64,000 nt of DNA, taken from Nitrospirota bacterium. Its GTDB lineage: Bacteria; Nitrospirota; Thermodesulfovibrionia; Thermodesulfovibrionales; UBA1546. The translations under genes were made by a program, and so were the position numbers. The notes under the pieces were generated by a model. The model was not told the DNA's origin. It did not search any database and worked only from the letters and a program-made list of their open reading frames with translations. Shown in pieces: positions 9,680 through 18,842 of this stretch. The DNA lies in NCBI GenBank assembly GCA_016195565.1, contig JACPZK010000021.1, positions 1-64,000 on the forward strand, given 5' to 3'. Numbering within the stretch: the stretch's first letter is position 1; each line of letters opens with the position of its first letter.

Positions 9680-9924
9680 TTCTTTGCAAGCGCTTTCAGA
9701 GCCGGGCGGTATTTTTCAATGAATTCATTCACCTGTGAGACAAATTCCCTGTCTATTCCCCTGGGATATTTTTTCTTTTTTACAGGCTCAAGAATAATCC
9801 TTTCACCGGACTTATCAAGAGCAATGTCAACCTCGGAGCCGACAGAGAGATTCAGCTTTTCAATCATCTCGCGCGGGATTGATACTCCCTGACTGTTTCC
9901 TATAGAGCATAATTTTCTGTGCAT
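9676..9924 (-). CDS. AbrB/MazE-type antitoxin of the Doc module
   Basis: An 82-residue protein with an N-terminal swapped-hairpin AbrB DNA-binding domain (KLCSIGNSQGVSIPREMIEKL, VGSEVDIALD) and a C-terminal basic tail that would bind the toxin. It precedes doc in a two-gene operon. A perfect 8-bp inverted repeat lies just upstream and is a candidate self-regulatory operator. Confidence 0.88.
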   Translation of the reverse strand: MHRKLCSIGNSQGVSIPREMIEKLNLSVGSEVDIALDKSGERIILEPVKKKKYPRGIDREFVSQVNEFIEKYRPALKALAKK

Positions 9925-9938
9925 ATTATCTCCTCCAA

Positions 9939-9959
9939 TGTTATAACATGATTATAACA
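9939..9959 (-). promoter_or_regulatory. Inverted-repeat operator of the AbrB-Doc module
   Basis: TGTTATAA-CATGA-TTATAACA is a perfect 8-bp inverted repeat with a 5-bp spacer, 15 bases upstream of the antitoxin ATG. Its position over the expected promoter suggests autorepression by the AbrB antitoxin, as usual for such modules. Inference only. Confidence 0.6.
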
Positions 9960-10045
9960 GAAAAGAAGCCGGTTTGTTTATCAGTTTATATGAGTTCTGG
10001 TTTTGTATGCATAGTGTAGTGTTTCAGAAATAGCTTCACATGGTC

Positions 10046-10114
10046 TGTCATTCCTGCGCAGGCAGGAATCCAGAAAAAAACAGAACTGGATTCCGTATCA
10101 AGTGCGGAATGACA
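10046..10114 (+). repeat. TCATTCCTGC double-hairpin palindromic element
   Basis: Second copy of the family at 2058-2132: TGTCATTCCTGC, loop, GCAGGAATCCAG, A-rich centre, CTGGATTCC, loop, GGAATGACA. It is nested in a longer imperfect inverted repeat whose outer arms are near 10017-10043 (GTTTCAG..CTTCACATGG) and 10121-10147 (CATGTAATGAAG..CAGAAAC). The outer right arm abuts the acdA promoter. Confidence 0.8.
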
Positions 10115-10159
10115 ACAAAACCCATGTAATGAAGTGTCAGAAACAGCACACTAATATAG

Positions 10160-10165
10160 TATAAT
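10160..10165 (+). promoter_or_regulatory. -10 hexamer of acdA (leaderless)
   Basis: A perfect TATAAT ends seven bases before the acdA ATG at 10173. No Shine-Dalgarno sequence intervenes, so transcription would begin at or next to the start codon. Confidence 0.55.
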
Positions 10166-10172
10166 CAAACCT

Positions 10173-11543
10173 ATGGATAACAATATGAGCCTTGATTCTC
10201 TATTTAAGCCCAAATCCGTTGCCCTCATCGGCGCGGCGCACAGCGAAGAGAAGCTCGGCGGCGTGATTCTTAAGAATCTCCTCAAGTTCAAAGGGAATGT
10301 TTATCCTGTAAATCCTAAATACGGCGAGCTTATGGGGTTAAAAGCGTATCCTTCTGCCCGTGATATTCCGGAACCTGTGGATCTGGCAATAATCATGAGG
10401 CCCGCTGCTGAAGTCCCTGAAATACTCAGAGAGCTTGCGGGCAGGACAAAAAGTGTAATCATTGCCAGTTCCGGGTTTGCGGAAATTGGGGAGAACGAGC
10501 TTCAGGATGAAGTTATAAAGGCAGGCAAGGAGATAGGCGTAAGAATCCTCGGCCCAAACTGCATGGGCATATATAATCCATCTCACAGGCTGGATACATT
10601 TTTCCTTCCTGACGAGAGGCTGAAAAGGCCTAAAAAAGGGAATGTGGCTGTTGTATCGCAGAGCGGTGCCATCCTGAGCTGCTTATTGGGTGCGCTTGAG
10701 ACTTCAAACACAGGTGTATCAAAGGCAATAGGATACGGCAATGCAATAGACATTGATGAGGCGGATATATACGAATACCTTGCCAAAGACAGAAATACCG
10801 GCGTCGTAATTTCGTACATTGAATCACTGGGCAATGGAAGAAAGTTTATTGAAAAGGCAAAAGTTTTATCGGAGAAAAAACCATTGCTCATCCTCAAGGC
10901 AGGCAAGGGTGTAAGCGGGCAGGCGGCAGCATTTTCGCATACAGGGAGGCTTGCAGGGAAATATGAGGTCTTCCATTCAATACTCAGACAGTTCGGAATA
11001 AGGGAAGTGGAGGATTTTGATATGCTTATTGATGCGGCAAAGGCGCTCGCATTTCAGGGACGAGCGGCGAGAGAGAAGAAAGAATGGGAAATTGGGAACA
11101 GAGTGCTTATCATTACAAATGGCGGAGGCTCCGGAGTTTTGGCTGCTGATGAATGCATGAGGCAGGGGCTTGATGTGGCAAAGCTGCACGTAGATAAAAC
11201 GGAAAAACTCAAACAGATATTCCCTCACTTTTACGGAATCAACAACCCGATTGACCTTACTGCGCAAGTCAGGGATGAGGATTATGTTACGGCGTTAAAT
11301 GAATTAAAAGACGACTACGATGGATTCTTGGTTATTGCCCTGTCAAATGTATATGGGATTACAGAGAGGCTTCCTGAAATGATAAAGGCTTGCAAGGCTG
11401 ATATAAATAAACCGGTTGTTTTCCATATCGCACAGAGCGGCATATCAAAGAAACTGACCGCTCTTCTCGAAAAAGCAAAAATCCCTGTCTATCCCTCGCC
11501 TGAAAGGGCAGTCAGGGGATTAAAGGCGCTTTTACGTATTTAA
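10173..11543 (+). CDS. acdA: ADP-forming acyl-CoA synthetase, alpha subunit
   Basis: A 456-residue protein with an N-terminal CoA-binding Rossmann domain (LFKPKSVALIGAAHSEEKLGG, VYPVNPKYGELMGLKAYPS) and a succinyl-CoA-ligase-like second domain with VVSQSGAI and the phosphohistidine motif FSHTGRLAG near residue 250. This is the alpha half of acetate/acyl-CoA ligase (ADP-forming), which conserves ATP from acyl-CoA. The ATP-grasp beta half is encoded separately at 59560-60243, so the enzyme is split. A downstream ATG at 10185 is an alternative start; neither has a ribosome site. Confidence 0.9.
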   Translation: MDNNMSLDSLFKPKSVALIGAAHSEEKLGGVILKNLLKFKGNVYPVNPKYGELMGLKAYPSARDIPEPVDLAIIMRPAAEVPEILRELAGRTKSVIIASSGFAEIGENELQDEVIKAGKEIGVRILGPNCMGIYNPSHRLDTFFLPDERLKRPKKGNVAVVSQSGAILSCLLGALETSNTGVSKAIGYGNAIDIDEADIYEYLAKDRNTGVVISYIESLGNGRKFIEKAKVLSEKKPLLILKAGKGVSGQAAAFSHTGRLAGKYEVFHSILRQFGIREVEDFDMLIDAAKALAFQGRAAREKKEWEIGNRVLIITNGGGSGVLAADECMRQGLDVAKLHVDKTEKLKQIFPHFYGINNPIDLTAQVRDEDYVTALNELKDDYDGFLVIALSNVYGITERLPEMIKACKADINKPVVFHIAQSGISKKLTALLEKAKIPVYPSPERAVRGLKALLRI

Positions 11544-11561
11544 AAAATATATTTGTCAGGA

Positions 11562-11742
11562 TGAGGCTCCATTTCAGGCGGCTGTGACTGTCTTTCGGCA
11601 ATATTAACCGTTACAAAAGTATAGATGTTAGTACAATATACATAGTCTCTTACAAGTTCTCATGCGGGGCTTACGCTCCACTTTGTGCAGACTTCAGCCC
11701 CTATTCTGACAGGTCTGTGAATCTTGCCTCAATCCAGCCCCG
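11562..11742 (+). repeat. Dispersed 170-180 bp repeat, copy A
   Basis: This segment matches 23241-23410 in opposite orientation along its whole length, with small gaps. Shared blocks include CTGTCTTTCGGCAATATTAA, ACAAGTTCTCATGCGGGGCT, CTTCAGCCCCTATTCTG and GAATCTTGCCTCAA. A GGGGCT..AGCCCC pair can form a stem. One end interrupts the small reading frame at 11694-11822. No protein is obvious. The remainder of the 11544-12003 gap, from 11823, shows no gene. Confidence 0.75.
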
Positions 11743-11822
11743 TTGCTCTTTACTAAAAATTCGACATCCGCTTTCCCGAGTGCGCGCTGTGGAATAGTAA
11801 AGAAAACATCGTGTTTAGCCAT
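11694..11822 (-). pseudogene. Truncated small ORF cut by repeat copy A
   Basis: A good ribosome site (AAGGAGATAA) leads to an ATG at 11822 and a 42-codon frame. The first 29 residues (MAKHDVFFTIPQRALGKADV and following EFLVKSNG) look like a genuine conserved N-terminus of a small uncharacterised protein, but the frame then runs into the dispersed repeat and ends after LRQDSQTCQNRG. I read it as a gene whose 3' part was replaced by the repeat. No function is claimed. Confidence 0.45.
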
Positions 11823-12003
11823 TTCATTTATCTCCTTTTTTTGTGTTTAACAATGATTAGACCAACTTGGTATTTTCTTCCCTTATGGCAAAAATAGTAG
11901 CACATTCTGCAACTCTTGAAAAGGGAAAAATCTTTTAAATCACGAGGGAAACAATTCCCGCTCAGGGTATTTTCTGGTAATATTGATATAGGGAGATATA
12001 AAA

Positions 12004-13059
12004 ATGCCTGAAAGAATAATAGAATCATGCAATGTAAAACGGCTTGAAGTCCTTGATGAAAAGGGCAATGCTGATGAGTCCCTCATGCCTTCCTTGTCCG
12101 ATGAACAGATAAAAAAAATGTATGAACTCCTTATCCTTTCGCGGACCTTTGACCAGCGCGCCCTAAACCTTCAGAGGGAAGGCAGGCTCGGCACCTACGC
12201 ATCAATCCTCGGTCAGGAGGCATCACAGATTGGAAGCGCATTCGCGCTTGAGAAATCAGACTGGATATTTCCGTCATTCAGGGAAATGGGCGTCTATATC
12301 ACAATGGACTATCCTTTGCATATGTTGTTTCAGTACTGGTCCGGAGATGAAAGAGGAGTGAAATGCCCTGATGACTTGAATATCTTTCCGGTATGCGTAC
12401 CTGTAGGGACACAACTGCCTCATGCAGTCGGCGCTGCAATGGGAGTGAAATACAGGGGAGATAAAAAGACGGTTGCCTGTTATTTTGGTGACGGCGGCAC
12501 ATCTGAGGGAGATTTTCATGAAGGGATGAACTTTGCCGGTGTGTTTAAACTCCCTGTTGTTTTTATCTGCCAGAATAATCATTGGGCAATATCAGTTCCG
12601 AGAGAGAAACAGACTGCATCCAAGACGCTTGCACAAAAGGCTTTTGCCTATGGCTTTGAAGGGATTCAGGTTGATGGAAATGATATTTTCGCTGTTTATA
12701 AAGCTGCATCGGAAGCTGTCAGAAAGGCAAAGGATGGTAACGGGCCAACGTTCATAGAATGTTTTACATACAGGATGTCAGACCATACAACAGCAGATGA
12801 TGCGGCAAGATACAGGTTAAAAGAAGAGATTGATAGCTGGAAGCCGAAAGACCCGATTCTGAGACTGAAGTTGTTTATGGAGAAAAAGGGGCTCTGGAAT
12901 AATCAATATCAAACAGATGTTGAAAATAAGGCAAGGGAAACTGTTGATGAGGCTGTAAAGAGGGAAGAGGCAATAGAGCATCCTGAACCAAAAGATATGT
13001 TCACATTTACTTATGAAAAATTGACACAGCGGCAGATGAGGCAGATTAAGGAGTTATGA
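12004..13059 (+). CDS. pdhA: Pyruvate dehydrogenase E1 component, alpha subunit
   Basis: Thiamine-diphosphate enzyme that decarboxylates pyruvate (or a branched 2-oxo acid) and reductively acylates E2. The ThDP motif runs from GDGGTSEGDFHEGMNFAG to CQNN near residues 161-195, and the phosphorylation-loop region FTYRMSDHTTADDA is present. 351 residues is normal. A GGGAGATATAAAA leader precedes the ATG. The beta subunit follows after one base; E2 lies upstream at 8096. Exact substrate (pyruvate versus branched-chain) cannot be fixed from sequence alone. Confidence 0.92.
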   Translation: MPERIIESCNVKRLEVLDEKGNADESLMPSLSDEQIKKMYELLILSRTFDQRALNLQREGRLGTYASILGQEASQIGSAFALEKSDWIFPSFREMGVYITMDYPLHMLFQYWSGDERGVKCPDDLNIFPVCVPVGTQLPHAVGAAMGVKYRGDKKTVACYFGDGGTSEGDFHEGMNFAGVFKLPVVFICQNNHWAISVPREKQTASKTLAQKAFAYGFEGIQVDGNDIFAVYKAASEAVRKAKDGNGPTFIECFTYRMSDHTTADDAARYRLKEEIDSWKPKDPILRLKLFMEKKGLWNNQYQTDVENKARETVDEAVKREEAIEHPEPKDMFTFTYEKLTQRQMRQIKEL

Positions 13060-13060
13060 T

Positions 13061-14023
13061 ATGCCGAAACTAAACATGGTTCAGGCTATCAACCTTGCAT
13101 TAAAAGAAGAAATGCAGAGAGATAAAAATGTTGTCCTTCTCGGCGAGGATGTCGGCAAAGACGGAGGAGTCTTCCGAGTTTCAGAAGGCCTGTTAGATCT
13201 CTTTGGGCATGAAAGAGTAATTGATACTCCGCTGGCTGAATCAGGGATTACAGGTGTTGCAATAGGAATGGCTTTGTATGGCCTAAGGCCAGTTGCAGAG
13301 ATTCAATTCATGGGGTTTATATATCCTGCAATAGACCAGATATTCTCCCATGCATCAAGAATACGCGCACGCTCAAGAGGAAGATTCACATGCCCGCTGG
13401 TTGTAAGGGCTCCATGCGGAGCCGGGATTAAGGCGCCTGAACTTCACTCGGAAAGCAGCGAAGCGTTGTTCTGCCATATGCCGGGAATAAAAGTTGTTGT
13501 GCCGTCATCTCCATACAATGCGAAAGGGCTTTTAATCTCATCAATAAGAGACCCTGACCCTGTTATATTTCTTGAATCAACAAGGCTGTACCGCTCAATA
13601 AAAGAAGATGTCCCCGAAGGCGAATATATAATCCCGCTTGGAAAGGCAAGAGTTGTCCGTGAAGGGAAGGCTGTAACCTTACTTGCATGGGGGAGCATGC
13701 TCCACAGAACACTTCAGGCGATTGAAGATATTGATGCAGAGGTGATTGATTTGATGACATTGAAACCCTTTGATGAAGAGACAATACTTAAATCAGTGAA
13801 AAAGACAGGGCGTGTTGTTATTGTCCATGAAGCTCCGAAGACATGCGGATTCGGTGCGGAGCTTTCAGCAACAATAGCAGAGGATGCAATATTTCATCTT
13901 AAGGCGCCGATAATGAGGGTGACCGGCTATGATGTTGTCCTGCCGCTTCCTAAACTTGAAGATTTTTACATACCGACAACTGCAAGGATAAAGAAGGCGA
14001 TTGAAGAAGTGATGAAGTATTAA
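13061..14023 (+). CDS. pdhB: Pyruvate dehydrogenase E1 component, beta subunit
   Basis: A 320-residue transketolase-like protein: LNMVQAINLALKEEM, VVLLGEDVGKDGGVFRVSEGL, DTPLAESGITGVAIGMALYGLRPVAEIQF and a C-terminal transketolase domain with VVIVHEAPKTCGFGAELSATI and DVVLPLPKLEDFYIP. It forms the alpha2-beta2 E1 with the product of the preceding gene, one base away. It is convergent to mqnC. Confidence 0.94.
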   Translation: MPKLNMVQAINLALKEEMQRDKNVVLLGEDVGKDGGVFRVSEGLLDLFGHERVIDTPLAESGITGVAIGMALYGLRPVAEIQFMGFIYPAIDQIFSHASRIRARSRGRFTCPLVVRAPCGAGIKAPELHSESSEALFCHMPGIKVVVPSSPYNAKGLLISSIRDPDPVIFLESTRLYRSIKEDVPEGEYIIPLGKARVVREGKAVTLLAWGSMLHRTLQAIEDIDAEVIDLMTLKPFDEETILKSVKKTGRVVIVHEAPKTCGFGAELSATIAEDAIFHLKAPIMRVTGYDVVLPLPKLEDFYIPTTARIKKAIEEVMKY

Positions 14024-14048
14024 GGACTCGCCTGCTTATTTTTTATGT

Positions 14049-15155
14049 TTAAAATCTTTTTATTATGTTGTAGTAAGTATCTCTCTGCGCGGGATAGAAT
14101 CCGGCATTTTTTATTGCCCTGATTATGTCTTCCATTGAAACCCTGTAGCTCACTCCTGCTGATGCAACTACATTTTCCTCTATCATTGTAGAGCCAAAAT
14201 CGTTTGCACCGAACCTCAATGCAACCTCGGCGATTTTCAACCCCTGCGTTACCCACGATGCCTGAATGTTTTTCACATTGTCGAGATATATTCTGGATAA
14301 AGCAAGAACGCGAAGATATTCCACAGCAGTAGCTCCCCACGGGGACAGTCCCGATTCTACGACTTCGCTTTGCTCAGTCCGTAAATCTGGGACAGTCCCC
14401 TCTGACTTCTGAGCTAATTCTGTATTCCCAGGCTGGAATGTCCACGGGATGAATGCGGTAAACCCCCCTGTCCTGTCCTGAAGAGTTCTTATTGCATCAA
14501 GATGTTCAATGATGTCTTCAGGTTTTTCAATGCTCCCGAACATCATTGTCGCAGTTGTCCTCATGCCGAGCCTGTGCGCCTCCTCCATTACCTTAAGCCA
14601 TGATGATGATTTTATTTTCCTTGGGCTCAGTATCTCCCTCACCCTGTCAGAGAGTATCTCTGCCCCTCCTCCGGGAATGGAATCAAGCCCCGCGCCTTTC
14701 AATATTTTCAAGGCTTCCTTAATTGTCAGGTCTGATTTATCAGCGATGTAGCATATTTCAGGAGGTGAAAATCCATGGACATTAATGTCAAAGCGTGATT
14801 TTATTGACTTGAGCAGATTGATGTAATACTCAATATTGAAATCAGGATGCAATCCTCCCTGAATCAATATTTGCGTGCCGCCGAGATTTATTGTCTCTCC
14901 AATCTTCTTGAATAACTCATCTTCACTCAAAATATAGGAATCTTTGTCTTCCTTATCCCTCCAGAACGCACAGAACTTGCATTTATTTATGCAGATGTTT
15001 GTGTAGTTTATATTCCTGTCAACAATGAATGTGCCGGTCTTTTCAGGATGAAGTTTTTCCCTTATCCCGTCTGCCTGCTGGCCAAGCTCAAGCAGGTCAG
15101 AATTTTTCAGTAATTCAAGCCCTTCACTTTTTGTTATGCGTTTATGCTTATTCAT
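14049..15155 (-). CDS. mqnC: Cyclic dehypoxanthinyl futalosine synthase
   Basis: Radical SAM enzyme of the futalosine route to menaquinone. The CxxxCxxC cluster motif is in NICINKCKFCAF near residues 50-61, followed by GGTQILIQGGLHPD, GLDSIPGGGAEIL and the family-specific GGFTAFIPWTFQPGNT. These match MqnC rather than MqnE. The protein carries an extra stretch of about 25 residues after QPGNTELAQ, encoded by a pair of GGGACAGTCCC repeats, before the conserved ATAVEYLRVLALSRI. The start overlaps the mqnE stop by eight bases. Confidence 0.93.
   Translation of the reverse strand: MNKHKRITKSEGLELLKNSDLLELGQQADGIREKLHPEKTGTFIVDRNINYTNICINKCKFCAFWRDKEDKDSYILSEDELFKKIGETINLGGTQILIQGGLHPDFNIEYYINLLKSIKSRFDINVHGFSPPEICYIADKSDLTIKEALKILKGAGLDSIPGGGAEILSDRVREILSPRKIKSSSWLKVMEEAHRLGMRTTATMMFGSIEKPEDIIEHLDAIRTLQDRTGGFTAFIPWTFQPGNTELAQKSEGTVPDLRTEQSEVVESGLSPWGATAVEYLRVLALSRIYLDNVKNIQASWVTQGLKIAEVALRFGANDFGSTMIEENVVASAGVSYRVSMEDIIRAIKNAGFYPAQRDTYYNIIKRF
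14341..14400 (+). repeat. GGGACAGTCCC repeat pair inside mqnC
   Basis: GGGGACAGTCCC at 14341-14352 and GGGACAGTCCCC at 14389-14400 bracket 36 bases. The two can pair with one mismatch to form a 12-bp stem. The insert keeps the mqnC reading frame open, adding about 25 residues between two conserved blocks. Confidence 0.8.
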
Positions 15156-16206
15156 TAACCTTTAACTCTCTATAAAAACTATCCCTCTCAACAGGAATCT
15201 TCCCCGCTTTTTTAATGAGATTTTTTAATTGCTCTGCTGTCATTGCATTCCCGCTGAGCGCACCTGCAGAGTGCGTAATCTTTTCTTCAATTATGGTTCC
15301 GTCAATATCATCAGCTCCGAATAAAAGCGCAAGCTGTGATACTTTCTCTCCAAGCATAATCCAGTAAGCCTTAATGTGCGTAAAATTATCAAGCACAAGC
15401 CTGCTCACTGCAATCGTCTTTAAATCATCTATGCCTGATGAATATGAACCGCCTATCTCAGTGTTTTTAGGATGATATGCCAGCGGAATAAATGCCTGAA
15501 ATCCTCCTGTCCTATCCTGTAACTCTCTCAGTCTCATCAGGTGATCAACCCTCTGCTCATAGCTTTCAATGTGTCCATAAAGCATAGTTGCATTCGTCTT
15601 TATGCCTGCCTTGTGCGCAGTTTCCATGACATTAAGCCATCCCTCGCTTGAGAGTTTCTCAGGGCATAACTGATTTCTTACTCCAGCATCAAATATCTCT
15701 GCCCCTCCGCCGGGCATTGCATCAAGGCCATGCTTTTTGAGTTCAAGAAGTGTGTCCGTAATGCTCAGGCCGCTTATTTTTGAAAAATACTCTATCTCTG
15801 TCGCAGTGAATGCCTTTATGCATATTTTCGGGAACGTTTTTTTTATTTTGGAAATCAACTCAAGATAATATTCAAATTGCCAGTCGGGATGCAGTCCGCC
15901 GGTGATGTGAACTTCGGAAAAAGAAGTTGAGAGTTTCCGGATAATTTCATCCAGTGTCATCTCATATGCCCCTTCTTCCCCTTTTGAGCGGCTGAATGCG
16001 CAGAACTTGCAGCGGTTCACGCAGATGTTTGTGGGATTAATGTGGATGTTTCTTATGAAGTATGCCTTATTGCCGTTCTTCTTTTTGGCGGCGTGGGATG
16101 CGAGTTTTCCAAGAGTGAATATGTCATCCGTCTCAAATAGCCTGAGAGCGTCTTCCTTTGTGAGCCTCTGTCCGGAGAGGATTTTATCTTTAATGTTTTG
16201 CAGCAT
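15148..16206 (-). CDS. mqnE: Aminofutalosine synthase
   Basis: Radical SAM enzyme that joins chorismate-derived enolpyruvyl benzoate to SAM in the first committed futalosine step. The motif PTNICVNRCKFCAFSRSKGE supplies the cluster cysteines; EVHITGGLHPDWQFEYYLEL, IKAFTATEIEYFSKISGLS and GGFQAFIPLAYHPKNTE are typical of MqnE. 352 residues is the family size. It is first in a two-gene operon with mqnC. Confidence 0.93.
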   Translation of the reverse strand: MLQNIKDKILSGQRLTKEDALRLFETDDIFTLGKLASHAAKKKNGNKAYFIRNIHINPTNICVNRCKFCAFSRSKGEEGAYEMTLDEIIRKLSTSFSEVHITGGLHPDWQFEYYLELISKIKKTFPKICIKAFTATEIEYFSKISGLSITDTLLELKKHGLDAMPGGGAEIFDAGVRNQLCPEKLSSEGWLNVMETAHKAGIKTNATMLYGHIESYEQRVDHLMRLRELQDRTGGFQAFIPLAYHPKNTEIGGSYSSGIDDLKTIAVSRLVLDNFTHIKAYWIMLGEKVSQLALLFGADDIDGTIIEEKITHSAGALSGNAMTAEQLKNLIKKAGKIPVERDSFYRELKVNE

Positions 16207-16302
16207 TTTAAAAACAGCCTGATTAGATAATTGGGTTTTCCTTGAAGCTTTAGCTAATAAGATATTATACTATAAACTCTTAAATTCATTTTGGAGACTA
16301 CA

Positions 16303-17283
16303 TTGGCTAAAAAGAAAGTTGTTATCGGCACTCGCGGAAGCAAGCTCGCTTTATGGCAGGCTGAATGGGTGAAGTCTGAGCTTTTAAAATTAAATCCCGA
16401 CCTGACTATTGAACTTAACAAGATAAAGACAACAGGAGACAAGATTCTTGACGTGCCTCTTGCAAAGGTGGGCGGAAAAGGGCTTTTTGTCAAAGAGATT
16501 GAAGAGGCAGTGCTCAGAGGCGAGGCAGGCCTTGCAGTCCACAGCATGAAGGATGTGCCAACAGATTTTCCTAAAGGGCTTCACCTTGCTGTTATATGTA
16601 AAAGAGAAGATCCAAGGGATGCGTTCATTGCGCCAATGCAAAATGGAAAATTCAAAGTTCAAAATTTCAAAAGCCTTCCTGATGGAGCAATAATAGGAAC
16701 AAGCAGTTTAAGGAGGGCGTGCCAGTTGTTGAGCATAAGGCCTGATTTAAAGATAGCACAGTTAAGGGGAAATCTGGATACGAGGTTGAGAAAGCTTGAT
16801 GAAGGACAGTTTGACGCAATTATCCTTGCAGCAGCAGGTGTTAAAAGGCTTGGATGGGCTGAGAGAATAACAGAGACCATAGAACCGGAAGTAAGTCTTC
16901 CTGCAATCGGGCAGGGCGCAATCGGGATTGAATGCAGGGTTGACGATGATTTTATAAATGAGCTTATCTCTCCGCTTAATCATAATGAAACCTCCATCTG
17001 TGTAAAAGCTGAAAGAGCCTGTCTTAAGAAACTTGAAGGCGGCTGTCAGGTTCCGATAGCTGCGCATGCGACTCTTAATAATGATAAGTTGTCAATGGAT
17101 GGATTAGTCGGAAGCGTTTCGGGCGACAGGATTATTAAGAGCCATATTGAAGGCAGTCCAAAAGATGCCGAATCTCTCGGCGTCAAACTCGCAGAAGACC
17201 TGCTTTCAAAGGGTGCAAAAGAAATTCTCGACGAAGTCTACGGCAAAAACATCAGGCCTGTTAATGGTGAGATAGCGAGCTGA
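16303..17283 (+). CDS. hemC: Porphobilinogen deaminase
   Basis: Hydroxymethylbilane synthase, assembling four porphobilinogens. It shows IGTRGSKLALWQAEWV at the N-terminus, AVHSMKDVPTDFP with the catalytic aspartate, GTSSLRRACQL, and GGCQVPIA with the cysteine that binds the dipyrromethane cofactor. The TTG at 16303 is chosen because GGAG lies seven bases upstream; an in-frame TTG at 16291 overlaps that site. A lysine/asparagine-rich stretch (NGKFKVQNFKS) before LPDGAIIGTSS is encoded by an AT-rich AAAATTCAAAG repeat and is not usual for the family. It is convergent with tyrS, one base apart. Confidence 0.94.
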   Translation: MAKKKVVIGTRGSKLALWQAEWVKSELLKLNPDLTIELNKIKTTGDKILDVPLAKVGGKGLFVKEIEEAVLRGEAGLAVHSMKDVPTDFPKGLHLAVICKREDPRDAFIAPMQNGKFKVQNFKSLPDGAIIGTSSLRRACQLLSIRPDLKIAQLRGNLDTRLRKLDEGQFDAIILAAAGVKRLGWAERITETIEPEVSLPAIGQGAIGIECRVDDDFINELISPLNHNETSICVKAERACLKKLEGGCQVPIAAHATLNNDKLSMDGLVGSVSGDRIIKSHIEGSPKDAESLGVKLAEDLLSKGAKEILDEVYGKNIRPVNGEIAS

Positions 17284-17284
17284 A

Positions 17285-18502
17285 CTATTTCCCTACAATC
17301 CTAAAAAACATCCTCTTCCCGGCCTTGAAAAGATAGCTTCCCTTTTTTAGCTTGGCATTAGGATCATCACATTTCTTGCCATCAATCGTCAGTCCGCCCT
17401 GTTTGATAAGCCTGATAGTCGTGCTTGTGCTTGTGCTTCCCGCTGGGCTTATATCCTTCATAATCTTAGGTATCCACATCTCGTCTTCTTCCCACTTAAG
17501 CTCAAAAACAGGAATCTCATCAGGCATTCCTTTATCCTTGAAAATATGCCCGAACTCTTCTTTGGCTTTTAATGCCGCATCTTTTCCACAGTATCTTTCC
17601 ACAATCTCCAGTGCAAGATTTTCCTTTGCAGTCTTTGGATGGATTGTGCCCTTTTCTATTCCTTTTTTAAGTGCGCTGAGTTCATCAATTGATATATGGC
17701 TCAGAAGTTCATAGTACCTGAGCATAAGGGTATCGTTTATTGACATCACCTTTCCGAATATATCCTTTGGCTGCTCCGTAATCCCAATGTAATTCCCAAG
17801 GCTCTTTGACATCTTGTTAACTCCGTCCAGTCCTTCAAGCAATGGCATAAGGACAACAGCCTGCTCTTCAACCCCGAATTTTCTCTGGAGTGTCCTTCCC
17901 ATCAGGATATTGAATTTCTGGTCTGTGCCGCCAAGCTCAACATCGGCTTTGAGATGAACAGAATCATACGCCTGGAATAATGGATAGTAAAATTCAAGTA
18001 TCGATATGTCCTGCTGGTTTTCAAATCGCTTTTTGAAATCTTCTCTCTCTAACATCCGCGCAACTGTCTGCATCGCGCCGAGCTTCACAATGTCCATAGC
18101 ATCCATTTTTGCAAGCCATTCGCTGTTGAACATGACCTTGGTTTTTTTAGGATCCAATATCTTAAATATCTGCTCTCTGTATGTCCCGGCGTTTTTTAAT
18201 ACCTCTTCCTTTGTCAGGGGTTTTCTCACCTCTGACCTGCCGGTAGGGTCTCCAATCATTCCTGTGAAATCGCCGATTAGAAACAATATCTCATGCCCCA
18301 GTTCCTGAAACTGGCGCATTTTTTCAAGAAGGACTGTATGGCCAAGGTGAATATCAGGCGCAGTGGGATCAAACCCTGCCTTTATCTTTAAAGGCGTGTT
18401 CTTTTTTACAGACTTCTCAAATTTGGCAAGGAGCTCTTTTTCGCTGATTACTTCAACAGCCCCTCTTTTGATTATCTCAAGTTGTTTCTCAGGCGTAATC
18501 AT
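17285..18502 (-). CDS. tyrS: Tyrosyl-tRNA synthetase
   Basis: A 405-residue class I aminoacyl-tRNA synthetase. The ATP-binding [10 protein letters not shown] (HIGH variant) is near residue 50 and KMSKSLGN near residue 233. The tyrosine pocket is seen in [13 protein letters not shown]. The C-terminal S4 RNA-binding domain includes [16 protein letters not shown]. The order of elements and length fit the shorter bacterial TyrRS type with an S4 tail. Convergent to hemC. Confidence 0.95.
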   Translation of the reverse strand: MITPEKQLEIIKRGAVEVISEKELLAKFEKSVKKNTPLKIKAGFDPTAPDIHLGHTVLLEKMRQFQELGHEILFLIGDFTGMIGDPTGRSEVRKPLTKEEVLKNAGTYREQIFKILDPKKTKVMFNSEWLAKMDAMDIVKLGAMQTVARMLEREDFKKRFENQQDISILEFYYPLFQAYDSVHLKADVELGGTDQKFNILMGRTLQRKFGVEEQAVVLMPLLEGLDGVNKMSKSLGNYIGITEQPKDIFGKVMSINDTLMLRYYELLSHISIDELSALKKGIEKGTIHPKTAKENLALEIVERYCGKDAALKAKEEFGHIFKDKGMPDEIPVFELKWEEDEMWIPKIMKDISPAGSTSTSTTIRLIKQGGLTIDGKKCDDPNAKLKKGSYLFKAGKRMFFRIVGK

Positions 18503-18563
18503 GGGAATTATGATAACCCCTTAAGGTGATTGTAGTCAATTTTTACATCCTGCCCTCGTTATC

Positions 18564-18593
18564 TTGACTTTATTCCTGCTAAAAAGATATACT
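18564..18593 (+). promoter_or_regulatory. Promoter of rpmH
   Basis: TTGACT at 18564-18569 and TATACT at 18588-18593 with an 18-base spacer form a sigma-70-type promoter about 20 bases upstream of the rpmH ATG. Confidence 0.6.
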
Positions 18594-18612
18594 TTTCCTC
18601 TGGAGAAAAACA

Positions 18613-18753
18613 ATGGGAACATATACTACATACCATCCTCACAAGATTAAAAGGAAACGGACACACGGCTTCCTTGAGCGCATGAGTTCAAAGGGAGGAC
18701 GCAAGGTCATTCAAAGAAGAAGGGCAAAGGGCAGGAAGAAACTGGCCGTTTAA
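18613..18753 (+). CDS. rpmH: 50S ribosomal protein L34
   Basis: A 46-residue, very basic protein: [19 protein letters not shown], then [20 protein letters not shown], the canonical L34 sequence. A TGGAG ribosome site precedes the ATG at 18613. In most bacteria rnpA (RNase P protein) follows directly; here only 89 non-coding bases separate rpmH from yidD and no rnpA is visible in any frame. Confidence 0.97.
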   Translation: MGTYTTYHPHKIKRKRTHGFLERMSSKGGRKVIQRRRAKGRKKLAV

Positions 18754-18842
18754 TCTTTGATTCCTTATCGCAGACAGGGCTTTACACCCATGAACCTTAT
18801 TAATAATGTGAGCGGCTCTGATGCATACAGTGTAGGAGTTGC

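Noticed and set aside
11828-12028. 66-codon minus-strand ORF upstream of pdhA
   Set aside because: It overlaps the pdhA leader and start, has no ribosome site and no recognisable sequence.
18754-18842. Possible rnpA or fragment between rpmH and yidD
   Set aside because: 89 bases are too few, and none of the six frames shows the RnpA RNR motif.
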